A stretch of 64,000 bases of DNA from Aquisalinus luteolus (lineage in GTDB: Bacteria; Pseudomonadota; Alphaproteobacteria; Caulobacterales; Parvularculaceae): the NCBI RefSeq assembly GCF_009712425.2, contig NZ_VCJR02000001.1, positions 1,244,001-1,308,000 of the forward strand, read 5' to 3'. The stretch's first letter is position 1; the number at the start of each line of letters is the position of its first letter. Shown one piece after another: positions 36,403 through 45,467 of this stretch. A program made the position numbers and the translations under genes. The notes below the pieces were generated by a model that saw only the letters and a list, made by a program, of their open reading frames with translations, was not told the DNA's origin and searched no databases.

Positions 36403-37455
36403 ATGAAGGACAAGATGAAGAACGGATCGCCGATGTGGTTCCCCCTCCTGGTGTGGAAGGGCGTGACCATATTCTTCAGGTATACAGGGCGCAGCGCCCG
36501 CAAGGTTCGCCGGTGGCTGGTCAGCAAGGATGGCGCGGTCTTCCTGTCGGCATTTGCGCTGGTACTGCTGTTCGGCGCGTTCTGGATAATGGATACGCTG
36601 AGGACCGGTTTCTCTGAGGCAGGTGAGCAGGAAATGGCGAGCAATGGCGACATTCCAGCCGTACCCAACCCGATCGTTGCCCGGATCGGGACGGAAACCA
36701 TGCGGTTGAATGATGTCCTCGAATTCGCACGCCAGGATGGCAAGTTGCAGGCTGACGAGCGCCTGACAGCAGAAGAAGTCATCGAGCGCGGACTAGTCGA
36801 GGACGCTATCGACCAGACGCTACTGGCGCGCGCAGCATCAGATGAGGGCCTTGTCTCCGATCCGGAGGTGAGGGCCAAGCTTACCGCGGCAAGAAACCGC
36901 ATCCTCGCCGCTGCCTTCCTGGAAAGCCAAGTCGAGGAAAATGTGACCGAAGAAATGGCACGGGAGCTGTATCAGGCCCAGCGGCGCAGCATGGCCAGTG
37001 GCGAGGAGATCCGTCTGCGTGAGCTGGTGGTCGCTGACGCCGAGACGGCGATGGACATATCGGCTTCCCTGAATGCCGGCCTGCCTTTCGAGGAGCTGAT
37101 CGCCAATAACTCGATTGCGGAGTCTGCTGCCAGCGTCGGAGATCTCGGCTACCGGTCTCTGGACCGGCTACCTGAAGGCTATGCCGACCAGGCGGGGTCG
37201 CTGTCGGCGGGCCTTTATACGCTGCCATTCCAGACGGAAGCCGGCTGGGTCATCCTGAGGGTCGAGGGGCGCCAGCGTATTACACCACCTGCCTACAGCC
37301 AGCTGGAAGACGAGTTGATGGAATTCCTGCGCCTGCGCACCATCGATACGACGGTGGCAGACCTGCGCGAGCGCTCCAAGGTTGAAGTTATAGAGCCCGG
37401 CAGCCTGCCGCCAGCGCCTGTCGAGACGCGTGATCCGGCGACGCTGAGAAACTAA
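36403..37455 (+). CDS. Membrane-anchored parvulin-type peptidyl-prolyl isomerase
   Basis: 350 residues, divergent from secA. A single N-terminal transmembrane helix (residues 45-64, [20 protein letters not shown]) anchors it, with the rest in the periplasm. Residues about 90-165 are a SurA-like helical region ([22 protein letters not shown]). A parvulin-like domain follows ([59 protein letters not shown]). Likely a SurA/PpiD-type chaperone that folds exported proteins. Start alternatives: 36349 (GTG) and 36415 (ATG with AAGGA). Related to foldases that act on Sec substrates, in keeping with its neighbour. Confidence 0.85.
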   Translation: MKDKMKNGSPMWFPLLVWKGVTIFFRYTGRSARKVRRWLVSKDGAVFLSAFALVLLFGAFWIMDTLRTGFSEAGEQEMASNGDIPAVPNPIVARIGTETMRLNDVLEFARQDGKLQADERLTAEEVIERGLVEDAIDQTLLARAASDEGLVSDPEVRAKLTAARNRILAAAFLESQVEENVTEEMARELYQAQRRSMASGEEIRLRELVVADAETAMDISASLNAGLPFEELIANNSIAESAASVGDLGYRSLDRLPEGYADQAGSLSAGLYTLPFQTEAGWVILRVEGRQRITPPAYSQLEDELMEFLRLRTIDTTVADLRERSKVEVIEPGSLPPAPVETRDPATLRN

Positions 37456-37515
37456 AATTTCACCCCGATATTTAAACGGCTGTAAATTCAGCTGCCGCAG
37501 AATGGGATCGTAGAC

Positions 37516-37917
37516 GTGAAGAAGATATTGCTTGTTGCCGCCTGTGCTCTTGTCGATCGCGACGGGAGAATCCTGCTGACCGAACGCCCAGAGGGAAAGT
37601 CGATGGCAGGATATTGGGAGTTTCCTGGCGGCAAGGTCGAAGAAGGGGAAACACCTGAGGAAACGCTGATCCGTGAACTCAGGGAGGAGCTGGACATAGA
37701 GACGGAAACGGCTTGCCTCGCACCGATCGCTTTCGCCTCCCACAGTTACGAGGATTTTCACCTTTTGATGCCATTATTCGTGTGCCGCAAATGGAAAGGC
37801 ATCCCGCGTGGCGCTGAAGGCCAGTCATTGTCCTGGGTCAGGGCTGACCGCTTGTCGGATTATAAATTGCCCCCGGCGGATATTCCGCTGGCCGCCCAGT
37901 TGAGAGACATGTTGTAG
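37516..37917 (+). CDS. mutT: 8-oxo-dGTP pyrophosphatase MutT
   Basis: 133 residues. Sanitises oxidised dGTP. A Nudix box is complete: GGKVEEGETPEETLIRELREELDI. The last glycine of the consensus is aspartate here. Length and the segment TERPEGKSMAGYWEFPGG match MutT rather than other Nudix enzymes. GTG start at 37516, with a weak GGGAT upstream. It lies 60 bases after the parvulin gene; secA-mutT proximity is common. Confidence 0.93.
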   Translation: MKKILLVAACALVDRDGRILLTERPEGKSMAGYWEFPGGKVEEGETPEETLIRELREELDIETETACLAPIAFASHSYEDFHLLMPLFVCRKWKGIPRGAEGQSLSWVRADRLSDYKLPPADIPLAAQLRDML

Positions 37918-37922
37918 AGGGA

Positions 37923-38138
37923 ATGCAGTCATTGGCCGAGGTCGTTCAACATACTATGCAGCGTTTCTGCTCGGTTTTAACCCGTTTTACCGTGGATGAG
38001 ACTGGCACATCCGCGATCGAATATACGCTGATCCTGACAATCATCGGTGCGACACTCGTCATCATTTTCGACGCGATTGCGGATTCCTCGGAGACCATGT
38101 GGAATAACATCGATACAGATATCGACGAGGCCATCTGA
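37923..38138 (+). CDS. Flp/Fap-type pilin subunit, solitary
   Basis: 71 residues. The Flp pilin signature DETGTSAIEYTLILTIIGATLVIIF with the conserved glutamate at position +5 of the mature pilin (after the G-T-S-A cleavage region) is present. The C-terminal part is short and acidic. The ATG at 37923 is 5 bases after mutT and overlaps its ribosome site. No tad/cpa assembly genes are in the window. It may be used by a system elsewhere. Confidence 0.85.
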   Translation: MQSLAEVVQHTMQRFCSVLTRFTVDETGTSAIEYTLILTIIGATLVIIFDAIADSSETMWNNIDTDIDEAI

Positions 38139-38145
38139 CGAAAAG

Positions 38146-39072
38146 TCAGTCTTTTTCAGCTGATTTTACAGCATCTTCCAGTGATGCCTTCGCAGAACCG
38201 GGCTTGAGCGGCTTTTGCTGCGAGGCATGGGGTGCCCAGCCGGTCAGCATGACTATCTCGAATGTCGCCGTGACACCCCCGCCATCGGCCGGCCACGTCT
38301 CGGCATAGATTTCCATTGCCCGGACAAGCACGTCCTTGCGCAGGGTCTGCTTTCGCCGACCGGTCAGGACGCTGGTTTCACCCATGCCCCTTAAGTCAGC
38401 GAGGAGGGTCATCGGATTTCTATAGGTAACTGGCAGGCGGATCAGGTCAGCCACTGGAAGTGCAAGTCCGGCGCGCTGCATCAGGCCGCCGGCATCCTTG
38501 ATCGCCGTGAAGGGCGACAGGCGTGGACTGACGCCGCCGGTGATTTCGCTCTCGGCCCGGTACAGGCTGTCGCGCAGTTCATGCAGGGAGCGCTCGCCCG
38601 GGAAGGCCGCGATCAGCAGGCCATCGGGACGAAGGGCCGCGCGCATCCGGGCCAGCGCTTCCGGCAGCTTGTTCACTGATTGCAGCGCCATCATGGACAC
38701 GATGAGGTCAAGCGAGGAGTCGGCAAAGGGCAGGGCTTCCTCATCCGCTGTCAGGCGCGGTGCGCCATCGGTCCCAAGCCTCGCCATGGCCGGTGAGAAA
38801 GCGCCGGATACCACATGGCTGACATCGCTGGCTGGCGTCAGTGCCTCGGTGATGTAATGCGCACCCGGCCCCAGAAAGGCGGCACGGTGGAAGGTACGTA
38901 TGATGGTCTCAAGCCGGTCGATAACATCCTCGGCAATATGGCGGTGGAGGAAGTCATGGTCTGCAAATGCCTTCGACGCGCGGTCCTGGCGCTGGCGCAA
39001 CAAAGTGCGATCGAAGATGGCTGGCGGCTGGGCCGGTTGTCCGGCTTTTGGTGTGAGGTGCCCATTGGTCAT
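38146..39072 (-). CDS. SAM-dependent methyltransferase (BioC/NDUFAF5-like)
   Basis: 308 residues. The N-terminal IFDRTLLRQRQDRASKAFADHDFLHRHIAEDVIDRL matches the bacterial BioC/NDUFAF5 family. The SAM site is degenerate (FLGPGAHYITEALTP), with ALPFADSSLDLIVSMMALQSVNKLPEALARMRAALRPDGLLIAAFPG as the post-I motifs. The bacterial homologues are thought to act in complex I assembly (arginine hydroxylation) or in biotin synthesis; this assignment is not decided. The gene is divergent from comF. Confidence 0.85.
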   Translation of the reverse strand: MTNGHLTPKAGQPAQPPAIFDRTLLRQRQDRASKAFADHDFLHRHIAEDVIDRLETIIRTFHRAAFLGPGAHYITEALTPASDVSHVVSGAFSPAMARLGTDGAPRLTADEEALPFADSSLDLIVSMMALQSVNKLPEALARMRAALRPDGLLIAAFPGERSLHELRDSLYRAESEITGGVSPRLSPFTAIKDAGGLMQRAGLALPVADLIRLPVTYRNPMTLLADLRGMGETSVLTGRRKQTLRKDVLVRAMEIYAETWPADGGGVTATFEIVMLTGWAPHASQQKPLKPGSAKASLEDAVKSAEKD

Positions 39073-39160
39073 TGGCGCTATCTAGACCAAGGCTGGCAAA
39101 GGGCCAAGACGATCCTTCCCGCAAACCCCGTTGCATGCCAATCTGGGAGGTGGAGGGTAT

Positions 39161-39988
39161 GTGAGCGACGGCGATCAGCAAGATGTACGGATTAAGACAG
39201 CGCTGGGCGTGCTGTATGGCCATGCAGCATCAGCCTCGCGCCGAGTTGCCGACCTTGTCATGCCGCCGCAATGCCTGCTGACTGGCGAACCTGTCGGGAA
39301 CCATGGTGATCTGAGCGCAAATGTCTGGCAGCAGCTCCACTTCATCGCCGCGCCGATGTGCAGCGCCTGTGGCCTGCCCTGGGAGGCCCAGGTGGCGGGG
39401 CAGGATCTGTGCGCGGCCTGCATAGCCGGTGAGGAACACCCGGGCGCGATCGTGTTCGACAAGGGGCTCGATCATGTTCGTTGTGCCTTGCGCTATGATG
39501 ACCTCAGTGCCCAACTTGCGCTGCGCCTGAAATATGCAGATCGGCTCGACATGGCCGGCGGGTTGTCACGGTTGATCGTTCAGGCAGGGCGGGACGTTTT
39601 GACTGATGGGGCGTTGGTCGTGCCCGTGCCGTTGCACAGGACACGCCTGATTTCCCGCCGCTATAATCAGGCCGGCGTTCTGGCCAGTGCAATCAGCAAG
39701 GCTTGCGGCCTCGACCTCTGTCTCGACTTGCTGCATCGCCAGCGGGCAACGCCGCGTCAGCAGGGGCTGTCGGCCAAGGGGCGCGAGCGGAACGTCCGTG
39801 GGGCCTTTCGCGTTACGCCCAGACACAGGGATTTAGTAAAGGGGGCCCATGTCGTGTTGATCGACGACGTTCTGACAACCGGCTCGACGTTGAAGGCCTG
39901 CGCACGGGTGCTAAAACGGGCCGGGGCGGAACGGGTCGATGCGCTGGTCCTGGCCCGGGTTGTGCCGGAGGGAATCGGCGCCATATAA
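39161..39988 (+). CDS. ComF family phosphoribosyltransferase-like protein
   Basis: 275 residues from GTG 39161, preceded by GGAGGTGGAGGG. ComF-type: zinc-binding double CxxC (CSACGLPW and CAACIAGEE) near residues 75-110, then the PRTase domain with VVPVPLHRTRLISRRYNQAGVLA and the PRPP motif VVLIDDVLTTGSTL. ComF proteins are needed for natural DNA uptake in some bacteria. First gene of a close run with grxC and the nitrilase. Confidence 0.92.
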   Translation: MSDGDQQDVRIKTALGVLYGHAASASRRVADLVMPPQCLLTGEPVGNHGDLSANVWQQLHFIAAPMCSACGLPWEAQVAGQDLCAACIAGEEHPGAIVFDKGLDHVRCALRYDDLSAQLALRLKYADRLDMAGGLSRLIVQAGRDVLTDGALVVPVPLHRTRLISRRYNQAGVLASAISKACGLDLCLDLLHRQRATPRQQGLSAKGRERNVRGAFRVTPRHRDLVKGAHVVLIDDVLTTGSTLKACARVLKRAGAERVDALVLARVVPEGIGAI

Positions 39989-40012
39989 CCGCACGAGACC
40001 AAGGAGTATTCG

Positions 40013-40279
40013 ATGCAGCCAGTGACGATCTATACCAAGCCGCTTTGCCCTTATTGCACCCGTGCGGTTTCGCTGTTGAAGAAGAAGGGCGCCGAGATAA
40101 ACGATATTTCTGCCGCCTTCGACAAGGAGAAGCGCGAGGAGATGCTGCAGCGCTCGAACGGCGCGCGCACCTATCCGCAGATTTTCATCGGGGATGTCCA
40201 CGTCGGCGGGTGCGATGACATGATGGCGCTGGAGCGCGACGGCAAGCTCGACCAGTTGCTGAAGGGAGATGCGGCTTGA
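40013..40279 (+). CDS. grxC: Glutaredoxin 3
   Basis: 88 residues. Cytosolic glutathione-dependent thiol reductase. Redox motif CPYC, the cis-proline segment TYPQIFIGDVHVGGCDDM, and standard length. RBS AAGGAG precedes ATG 40013. It lies between comF and the nitrilase; the stop overlaps the next start by four bases. Confidence 0.96.
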   Translation: MQPVTIYTKPLCPYCTRAVSLLKKKGAEINDISAAFDKEKREEMLQRSNGARTYPQIFIGDVHVGGCDDMMALERDGKLDQLLKGDAA

Positions 40280-41118
40280 AGGCAGCCTGCATACAGATGC
40301 GCTCCGGCCTGTCGCGGCCGGACAATGCCGATGTCGCCAGTGCGCTGATCCGCGAGGCCGCCGGGCAGGGTGCGGAACTGATACTGACGCCGGAGATGAC
40401 CAATGTCGTCGACCGGAAACCACGGCGTATGTTTGATCATCTGGGATACGAGGAAGAACTCGAAGAAATCAGTATTTTCAGCGCCTTGTCAAAAGAGCTT
40501 AAGGTGCATCTGATCATCGGTTCCTGCGCGGTGGCGCTGGACAAGGATTTCTCGTCCCGCCGCGCGGCGAACCGAACCTATTTCTTCGGGCCGGACGGTG
40601 AGCAGATTGCCACCTATGACAAGATCCACATGTTCGATGTCGACTTGCCGGATGGCGAAAGCTGGAAAGAATCCAACGTGTACAAGCCGGGTTTGGAGGC
40701 GAAAGTCGTCGAGACGTCTTTCGGCAAGGTGGGCCTGTCGATCTGCTACGATCTGCGCTTCCCGCGGCTGTATCGCTCGCTGGCTCAGGCCGGCGCACAG
40801 GTGCTGACGGTGCCAGCCGCCTTTACCCGCCAGACGGGCCGGGCCCATTGGGAGCCGTTGCTGCGCGCCCGGGCCATCGAGAACGGTGCCTTCGTCATGG
40901 CGGCGGCGCAGGGTGGCACCCATGAAGATGGCCGGGAGACCTGGGGTCATTCCATGATCATTGCTCCCTGGGGCGAGATCATAGCCGAGAAGCCGGATGA
41001 CGAACCGGGCGTCATACTGGCCGATATCGACCTTGATGAGGTGGCCAAGGTGCGCCAGCGCATTCCGAGCCTTGGGCTTGAACAAGCGTTCGAGATCAAC
41101 AATATCAAGGGACTATGA
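40276..41118 (+). CDS. Carbon-nitrogen hydrolase (Nit1-like; deaminated glutathione amidase type)
   Basis: 280 residues. The nitrilase-superfamily catalytic triad is visible: Glu in LTPEMTNVVD, Lys in IATYDKIHMFDVDLPDG and Cys in GLSICYDLRFPRLY. The YDK-HMFDVDLP and CYDLRFP stretches match Nit1, which hydrolyses deaminated glutathione. Start is TTG at 40276, overlapping the grxC stop (TTGA). The neighbourhood with glutaredoxin supports a role in glutathione repair, which is inference. Confidence 0.92.
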   Translation: MKAACIQMRSGLSRPDNADVASALIREAAGQGAELILTPEMTNVVDRKPRRMFDHLGYEEELEEISIFSALSKELKVHLIIGSCAVALDKDFSSRRAANRTYFFGPDGEQIATYDKIHMFDVDLPDGESWKESNVYKPGLEAKVVETSFGKVGLSICYDLRFPRLYRSLAQAGAQVLTVPAAFTRQTGRAHWEPLLRARAIENGAFVMAAAQGGTHEDGRETWGHSMIIAPWGEIIAEKPDDEPGVILADIDLDEVAKVRQRIPSLGLEQAFEINNIKGL

Positions 41119-41567
41119 TCAAGTATCAGTTGAAATGCGATCAGGCGCACGAGTTCGAAGGCTGGTTCAGCAACAGCGCTGACTATGACGCGCAGGCTGA
41201 GAAGGAGCTGCTCGAATGCCCGCATTGTGGCTCGTCGGAAGTCTCCAAGGCGCTGATGGCCCCGGCGATTGCCCGCTCGGGTTCTTTGTCGTCTTCGGCG
41301 AAAAACGACGAACGCATCGAGGCGTTCAAGCGCGACTACATGCAGGCGGCCAAACGGGCCCGCGATTATGTCGAGAAGAACTTCGACAATGTCGGCAAGC
41401 GCTTCCCTGAGGAGGCCCGCCGCATCCATTACGGCGAGACGAAAGAGCGCGGCATCTATGGCGAGGCCACCCAGCAGGAAGTCAGCGATCTGATCGATGA
41501 AGGTGTCGAGATCGCGCCTCTGCCGGATGTCTTGTCGCCCGACGAAGCCAAGAAGAAGATGAACTAG
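41115..41567 (+). CDS. DUF1178 family protein
   Basis: 150 residues. Begins MIKYQLKCDQAHEFEGWFSNSADYD, with CPHCGSSEVSKALMAP, so it has an N-terminal zinc-ribbon-like region and a helical C-terminus, as in DUF1178 proteins. Function unknown. Start overlaps the nitrilase stop by four bases; the pair is conserved in alphaproteobacteria. Confidence 0.93.
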   Translation: MIKYQLKCDQAHEFEGWFSNSADYDAQAEKELLECPHCGSSEVSKALMAPAIARSGSLSSSAKNDERIEAFKRDYMQAAKRARDYVEKNFDNVGKRFPEEARRIHYGETKERGIYGEATQQEVSDLIDEGVEIAPLPDVLSPDEAKKKMN

Positions 41568-41658
41568 GCGGAGAAAATCCGCCTTCCCGCAATTTCGATC
41601 AAGGCTATGCTTTTGCAATGAGGCACCACTCAGGGGCTTTATGCGGAGAGGTAAAGTC

Positions 41659-42492
41659 ATGCAGCCTATCGAACGCGCTATCTGGTATATCGAGCATCGC
41701 TTCTACGAAGAGGTGACGCTGGACATGGTTGCCGATGCGGTGGGTCTGTCGAAATATCACCTTGCCCGCGGCTTCAGCCTTTCGACCGGCATGTCCGTCA
41801 TGCGCTATGTGCGTGGCCGACGGCTGACCGAGTCGGCCCGGGTGCTGGCAGACGGGGCGGAAAGCATTATCGCCGTCGCTCTGGAGGCCGGCTATGGCTC
41901 CCATGAGGCATTCACCCGGGCGTTTCGCGACCAGTTCGGCATGGCGCCGGAACAGGTCCGCGCCGCCCGATCGACCTCAGCCCTGACCCTCGTGGAGCCC
42001 ATCAGAATGCAACAGACACAATCAAAGACCCTTGAACCGCCGCGCTTCGAAACGCGCGACGCTTTTACCGTTGCCGGCCTTAAACAGCATTACCGTTCTG
42101 GCAACATGGCGGGTATCCCGTCTCAATGGCAGAAGATGGCACCCCATTTTGGCCATATCAGCGGACAGGTCGGATCGACCACCTATGGCGTCGTCGCTGG
42201 CGGCGATGACGAAGGCAATATCGATTACATGACCGCCGTCGAGGTCAGCCATACCGACGACCTGCCGCCGGAGTTCGACACCTTGCGCATCGAGAAACAG
42301 CGCTATGCCGTGTTCCTGCACAAAGGGCATATCACCGGTATCGGCGGGACGTGGATGGCGATCTTCAACCACGGCCTGACCGATGCAGGGTGCACCATGG
42401 TGCGGGCACCGCAGTTCGAACTGGTCGATGACCGGTTCGACCCGATGACCGGCAATGGCGAGATAGAACTCTGGATACCTGTGGAAGGCTGA
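41659..42492 (+). CDS. AraC-family regulator with GyrI-like effector domain
   Basis: 277 residues from ATG 41659 (GGAGAGG ribosome site). Residues 1-105 are the AraC DNA-binding domain (two helix-turn-helix units: LDMVADAVGLSKYHLARGFS and IIAVALEAGYGSHEAFTRAFR). Residues 125-277 are a GyrI-like small-molecule binding domain (FTVAGLKQHY, GVVAGGDDEGNIDYMTAVEV, VFLHKGHI). The pattern is of the Rob/SoxS-GyrI type, which senses organic ligands or drugs. Target genes not identifiable; the downstream SDR is a candidate. Confidence 0.9.
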   Translation: MQPIERAIWYIEHRFYEEVTLDMVADAVGLSKYHLARGFSLSTGMSVMRYVRGRRLTESARVLADGAESIIAVALEAGYGSHEAFTRAFRDQFGMAPEQVRAARSTSALTLVEPIRMQQTQSKTLEPPRFETRDAFTVAGLKQHYRSGNMAGIPSQWQKMAPHFGHISGQVGSTTYGVVAGGDDEGNIDYMTAVEVSHTDDLPPEFDTLRIEKQRYAVFLHKGHITGIGGTWMAIFNHGLTDAGCTMVRAPQFELVDDRFDPMTGNGEIELWIPVEG

Positions 42493-42570
42493 GTCCAACT
42501 GCATCGCGGCCTTGCCTGTCGGGGCCGCGCGCATGATGGTGTGCGTCACTGATCAAAGGAGACGCACACC

Positions 42571-43365
42571 ATGAGCAATTTTAGCGACACGCTGTTCGAC
42601 CTGAGCGGCAAGAATGCCATTGTCACCGGGGCTTCACGGGGCATTGGAGAAGCTATTGCCAAGCGTCTTGCCCAACATGGTGCCAATGTCGTTGTCTCGT
42701 CGCGCAAGATCGATGCCTGCCAGGAAGTCGCAGACGCGATCAACGAGGCAGAAGGGCGCAAGGCTGCCCATGCGGTCGCCTGCAATATCTCCCATCGCGA
42801 GCACCTTCAGCAGCTGGTCGACGAAACCAACGAGGTCTTCGGCGATGTCGATATTCTGATCTGCAACGCCGCGGTGAACCCGGCCTTCGGTGCGTCGAAG
42901 GACATCACCGAGGAGCAGATCGACAAGATCTTCGATTGCAACATCAAGGCGAACCACTTCCTGTCGCACATGGTGCTGCCGCAGATGAAGAAGCGCGGCG
43001 GCGGCGCCATCGTCATCATCTCGTCGATCTCGGCGTTCGTCGGCAATCCCGGCATCGGCATGTATGGCGTCTCCAAGGCTGCCGACCTGCAGATCGCCAG
43101 AAACCTCGCGGTGGAATATGGCCCGGACAATATCCGCGTGAACTGCATTGCGCCGGGTATCGTGAAGACCTATTTCGCCGAGGCGCTGTGGAAGGATCCG
43201 AAGACGGAGGAATTCATCGCCGGCAAGCTGCCCATGCGTCGCTTCGGCGAGCCGGACGACATCGCCGGGGCTGCCGTGTTCCTTGCGTCCGATGCAGGCA
43301 AGTGGATGACCGGCCAGCACATCACCATCGATGGCGGCACGCTGATCGGCATGGGTGGCATGTAG
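42571..43365 (+). CDS. Short-chain dehydrogenase/reductase
   Basis: 264 residues. Classical SDR: cofactor motif TGASRGIG at about 19, NAAV, and catalytic YGVSK with Ser ISSISAF upstream. The acidic-free region after beta2 (SSRKID) suggests NADP(H). Substrate unknown. AAAGGAG precedes the ATG. 78 bases downstream of the AraC regulator. Confidence 0.93.
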   Translation: MSNFSDTLFDLSGKNAIVTGASRGIGEAIAKRLAQHGANVVVSSRKIDACQEVADAINEAEGRKAAHAVACNISHREHLQQLVDETNEVFGDVDILICNAAVNPAFGASKDITEEQIDKIFDCNIKANHFLSHMVLPQMKKRGGGAIVIISSISAFVGNPGIGMYGVSKAADLQIARNLAVEYGPDNIRVNCIAPGIVKTYFAEALWKDPKTEEFIAGKLPMRRFGEPDDIAGAAVFLASDAGKWMTGQHITIDGGTLIGMGGM

Positions 43366-43382
43366 CCAAGAGGGAAGGTGGC

Positions 43383-44333
43383 TCAGCCGCCACCGCCACC
43401 ATCGCCGTCCCCGCCCGCTGTGGCACCGAGATAGGTGATCATCGCCAGTGTGAACGGGGCAATGGCGCTGAGCTGGTTATCCATTCTCGAGAAGTGATCT
43501 GCGATGACCAGTTGCAGGGCCGTGTGATGATGTTCCCACTTGTTGAAGAACCCTGATTCAAGCATCGGCACTGCCTGCATCACCTCGGCCGCCAGATCTT
43601 CAGGGCTTACGTCGAGCGCAGTGGCGAGCGCGACAGTGGGCATATCAGGGACTGATCTGTCGAACTTTCGCTCCTTCAGGGCATGAACGATAGCACTCAT
43701 CCTGGCGACTACCTCATCGGCGGATAGTCCCGTCATTGAGGCTGCTATGGCTTCCTGCATCACAAGTATCTTACCGAGATTGGGTGCGGCTCTCATCTTC
43801 GGGATGATGCTATCGGCAAAGTCAGCGGCATCAGGATTGACCTGCATCGCGAAGGCAAGAAGTGGCAGAATATTGGGCCGGATACTCCAGCGATGATTCT
43901 TTGCGAGGCGGTCATAGGCTTCCTTGAGTGCCTGAAGGTCATGACTATCGATGCTTGCCTTATCACTCAGCAGCATCACGGCTAGGGCGGCACCCATGCA
44001 GTTGCTGTCTTTTTTCAGCCTGGCTTTTTTCCAGTCGCTTTTGCCGGCCTTCATCGCGGCGGTGAAAGTTTGTGGATCACGGTCGTTTAACAGCACCTCC
44101 GCGGAGAGGTGATAGCGGCTTTCCTTTTGCAGAATCGGCAAGCCGCTGTTGTTCTTTTTGAGGATTTTCGCTGGATCGCGTAACCGGGAAATGATCTCCT
44201 CAGGCTCGCCCTCCAGTTCCAGCGCGCGAAGCGTAGCGGCATCACGAAAATAGTTGCCAGCCCACCATGATATTTCCTTTTTCATCGCAGCACGCAGGGC
44301 GATGAAACGGTTCAGCTTTGTATCGTTGGTCAT
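43383..44333 (-). CDS. Unknown protein, paralogue of the gene at 45468-46442 (DUF4003-like?)
   Basis: 316 residues from ATG 44333 (AGAGGGGAAT upstream). The N-terminal region RFIALRAAMKKEISWWAGNYFRDAAT, LELEGEPEEIISRLRDPAKILKKNNSG is closely matched in the other paralogue. The protein is mostly helical and has no signal peptide. It ends in a glycine/aspartate-rich tail (GGDGDGGGGG). This resembles the DUF4003 family by overall look, with low certainty. The role is unknown. Confidence 0.75.
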   Translation of the reverse strand: MTNDTKLNRFIALRAAMKKEISWWAGNYFRDAATLRALELEGEPEEIISRLRDPAKILKKNNSGLPILQKESRYHLSAEVLLNDRDPQTFTAAMKAGKSDWKKARLKKDSNCMGAALAVMLLSDKASIDSHDLQALKEAYDRLAKNHRWSIRPNILPLLAFAMQVNPDAADFADSIIPKMRAAPNLGKILVMQEAIAASMTGLSADEVVARMSAIVHALKERKFDRSVPDMPTVALATALDVSPEDLAAEVMQAVPMLESGFFNKWEHHHTALQLVIADHFSRMDNQLSAIAPFTLAMITYLGATAGGDGDGGGGG

Positions 44334-44457
44334 GAATATTCCCCTCTGCCCACGAATGAAAACATGTGTTCGACAGAGAGGCAAGGTTTGCAGGCGCGTT
44401 AACTGTAAATAGTCCCAAGTCAAAACGTCAGCCCACGTTTGATTCGCGGGTGAATGC

Positions 44458-45396
44458 TTACTCTCCCCAGAACCAGCGCAACACGTCGGGCAAGATCGCG
44501 CCGCCATGCTGGTCGGAGTGGCCGCCCGTGCCCCATTCATGCTCGACGACATAGCGCGGGCCGGTATCGCCAGTTTCATCCGCATGGCGGTTGGCATAGT
44601 TCAGCGCGGCCAGCATCTGCTGGTTGGCGAGGAACCAGCTGCCGTGTTCGTTATCGACGTCGTTGGAGCCATCCTGCAGGAAGATCTTCAGCGGGCGGAT
44701 GTCATGCTTTCGGATCAGCGTCGGATAAATCTCGCCGCCATGCTCCAGTGGTATGTCCAGTTCCGGTCGATAGGCGATGGACGTGTAGCTGCCGATGAAG
44801 CTGATGATATTGCCGAATTCCTCCGGCATGTGCCAGCCGACGGTGAAAGCGGCGATGGCACCGGACGAGGTGCCGCCGATCATACGCCGGGCAGGGTCGT
44901 TGCTGAAGGCATAGTCTTCGGCGATATGAGGCAGCAACTCTTCCGTCAGCATGCGTGCGTAATCGTCATCAAGCTGGTCATATTCCTGCCAGCGATGATT
45001 GGGATTGCTCATGCCGAGATCGTCCGGATAGGCCTCGCCGAGATTGCCCGGGGTGATAAACACGCCGAGGGTCGGCGGGATGTCGCCGGCGGCGATGAGA
45101 TTGTCGAGGACAGTCGGGATGCGCAGAGAGCCGTTCGGATTGGTCGCGCGCTGGCCGTCCTGGAAGACGAGCAGGTTCGGCGGCTCGGAGGCGTCATAAC
45201 CAACGGGAACATAGACCCAGTATTGGCGAACTGTGTTTTCAAAAATATCGCTATGGAACTCGAACGGGCCTTTGAGGTCGCCTTCCGCGATATTCTCCTG
45301 AACGAGGGAATCCGATGTGAACGGATAATCATCCTGTGCGAGAGCAGGTGTTGCCAGTACAAGGGCAGCCGCCGCCAGAAAAGAGATGAGCTTCAT
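44458..45396 (-). CDS. Secreted esterase of the Fes/EstD type alpha/beta hydrolase
   Basis: 312 residues. Signal peptide (MKLISFLAAAALVLATPALA). Esterase fold: VYVPVGYDASEPPNLLVFQDGQ, nucleophile elbow GGTSSGAIAAF (G-x-S-x-G with serine), acid in LQDGSNDVDN and histidine in GTGGHSDQHG. Looks like enterobactin/salmochelin esterase or feruloyl-type EstD; the substrate is not decided. It is flanked by the two members of one paralogous family of unknown function. Confidence 0.87.
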   Translation of the reverse strand: MKLISFLAAAALVLATPALAQDDYPFTSDSLVQENIAEGDLKGPFEFHSDIFENTVRQYWVYVPVGYDASEPPNLLVFQDGQRATNPNGSLRIPTVLDNLIAAGDIPPTLGVFITPGNLGEAYPDDLGMSNPNHRWQEYDQLDDDYARMLTEELLPHIAEDYAFSNDPARRMIGGTSSGAIAAFTVGWHMPEEFGNIISFIGSYTSIAYRPELDIPLEHGGEIYPTLIRKHDIRPLKIFLQDGSNDVDNEHGSWFLANQQMLAALNYANRHADETGDTGPRYVVEHEWGTGGHSDQHGGAILPDVLRWFWGE

Positions 45397-45467
45397 GTGT
45401 ATCCTCCCGAGTGGCGTTCTCAGCGCCTTTTATGGAAAGCTAGCACGGTAAGTAGTGTTCGTGAATA

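Noticed and set aside
36234-36902. Upstream extension of the SecA frame by 223 codons
   Set aside because: The extension is antisense to the parvulin gene and has no SecA similarity; the family start is ATG 36233.
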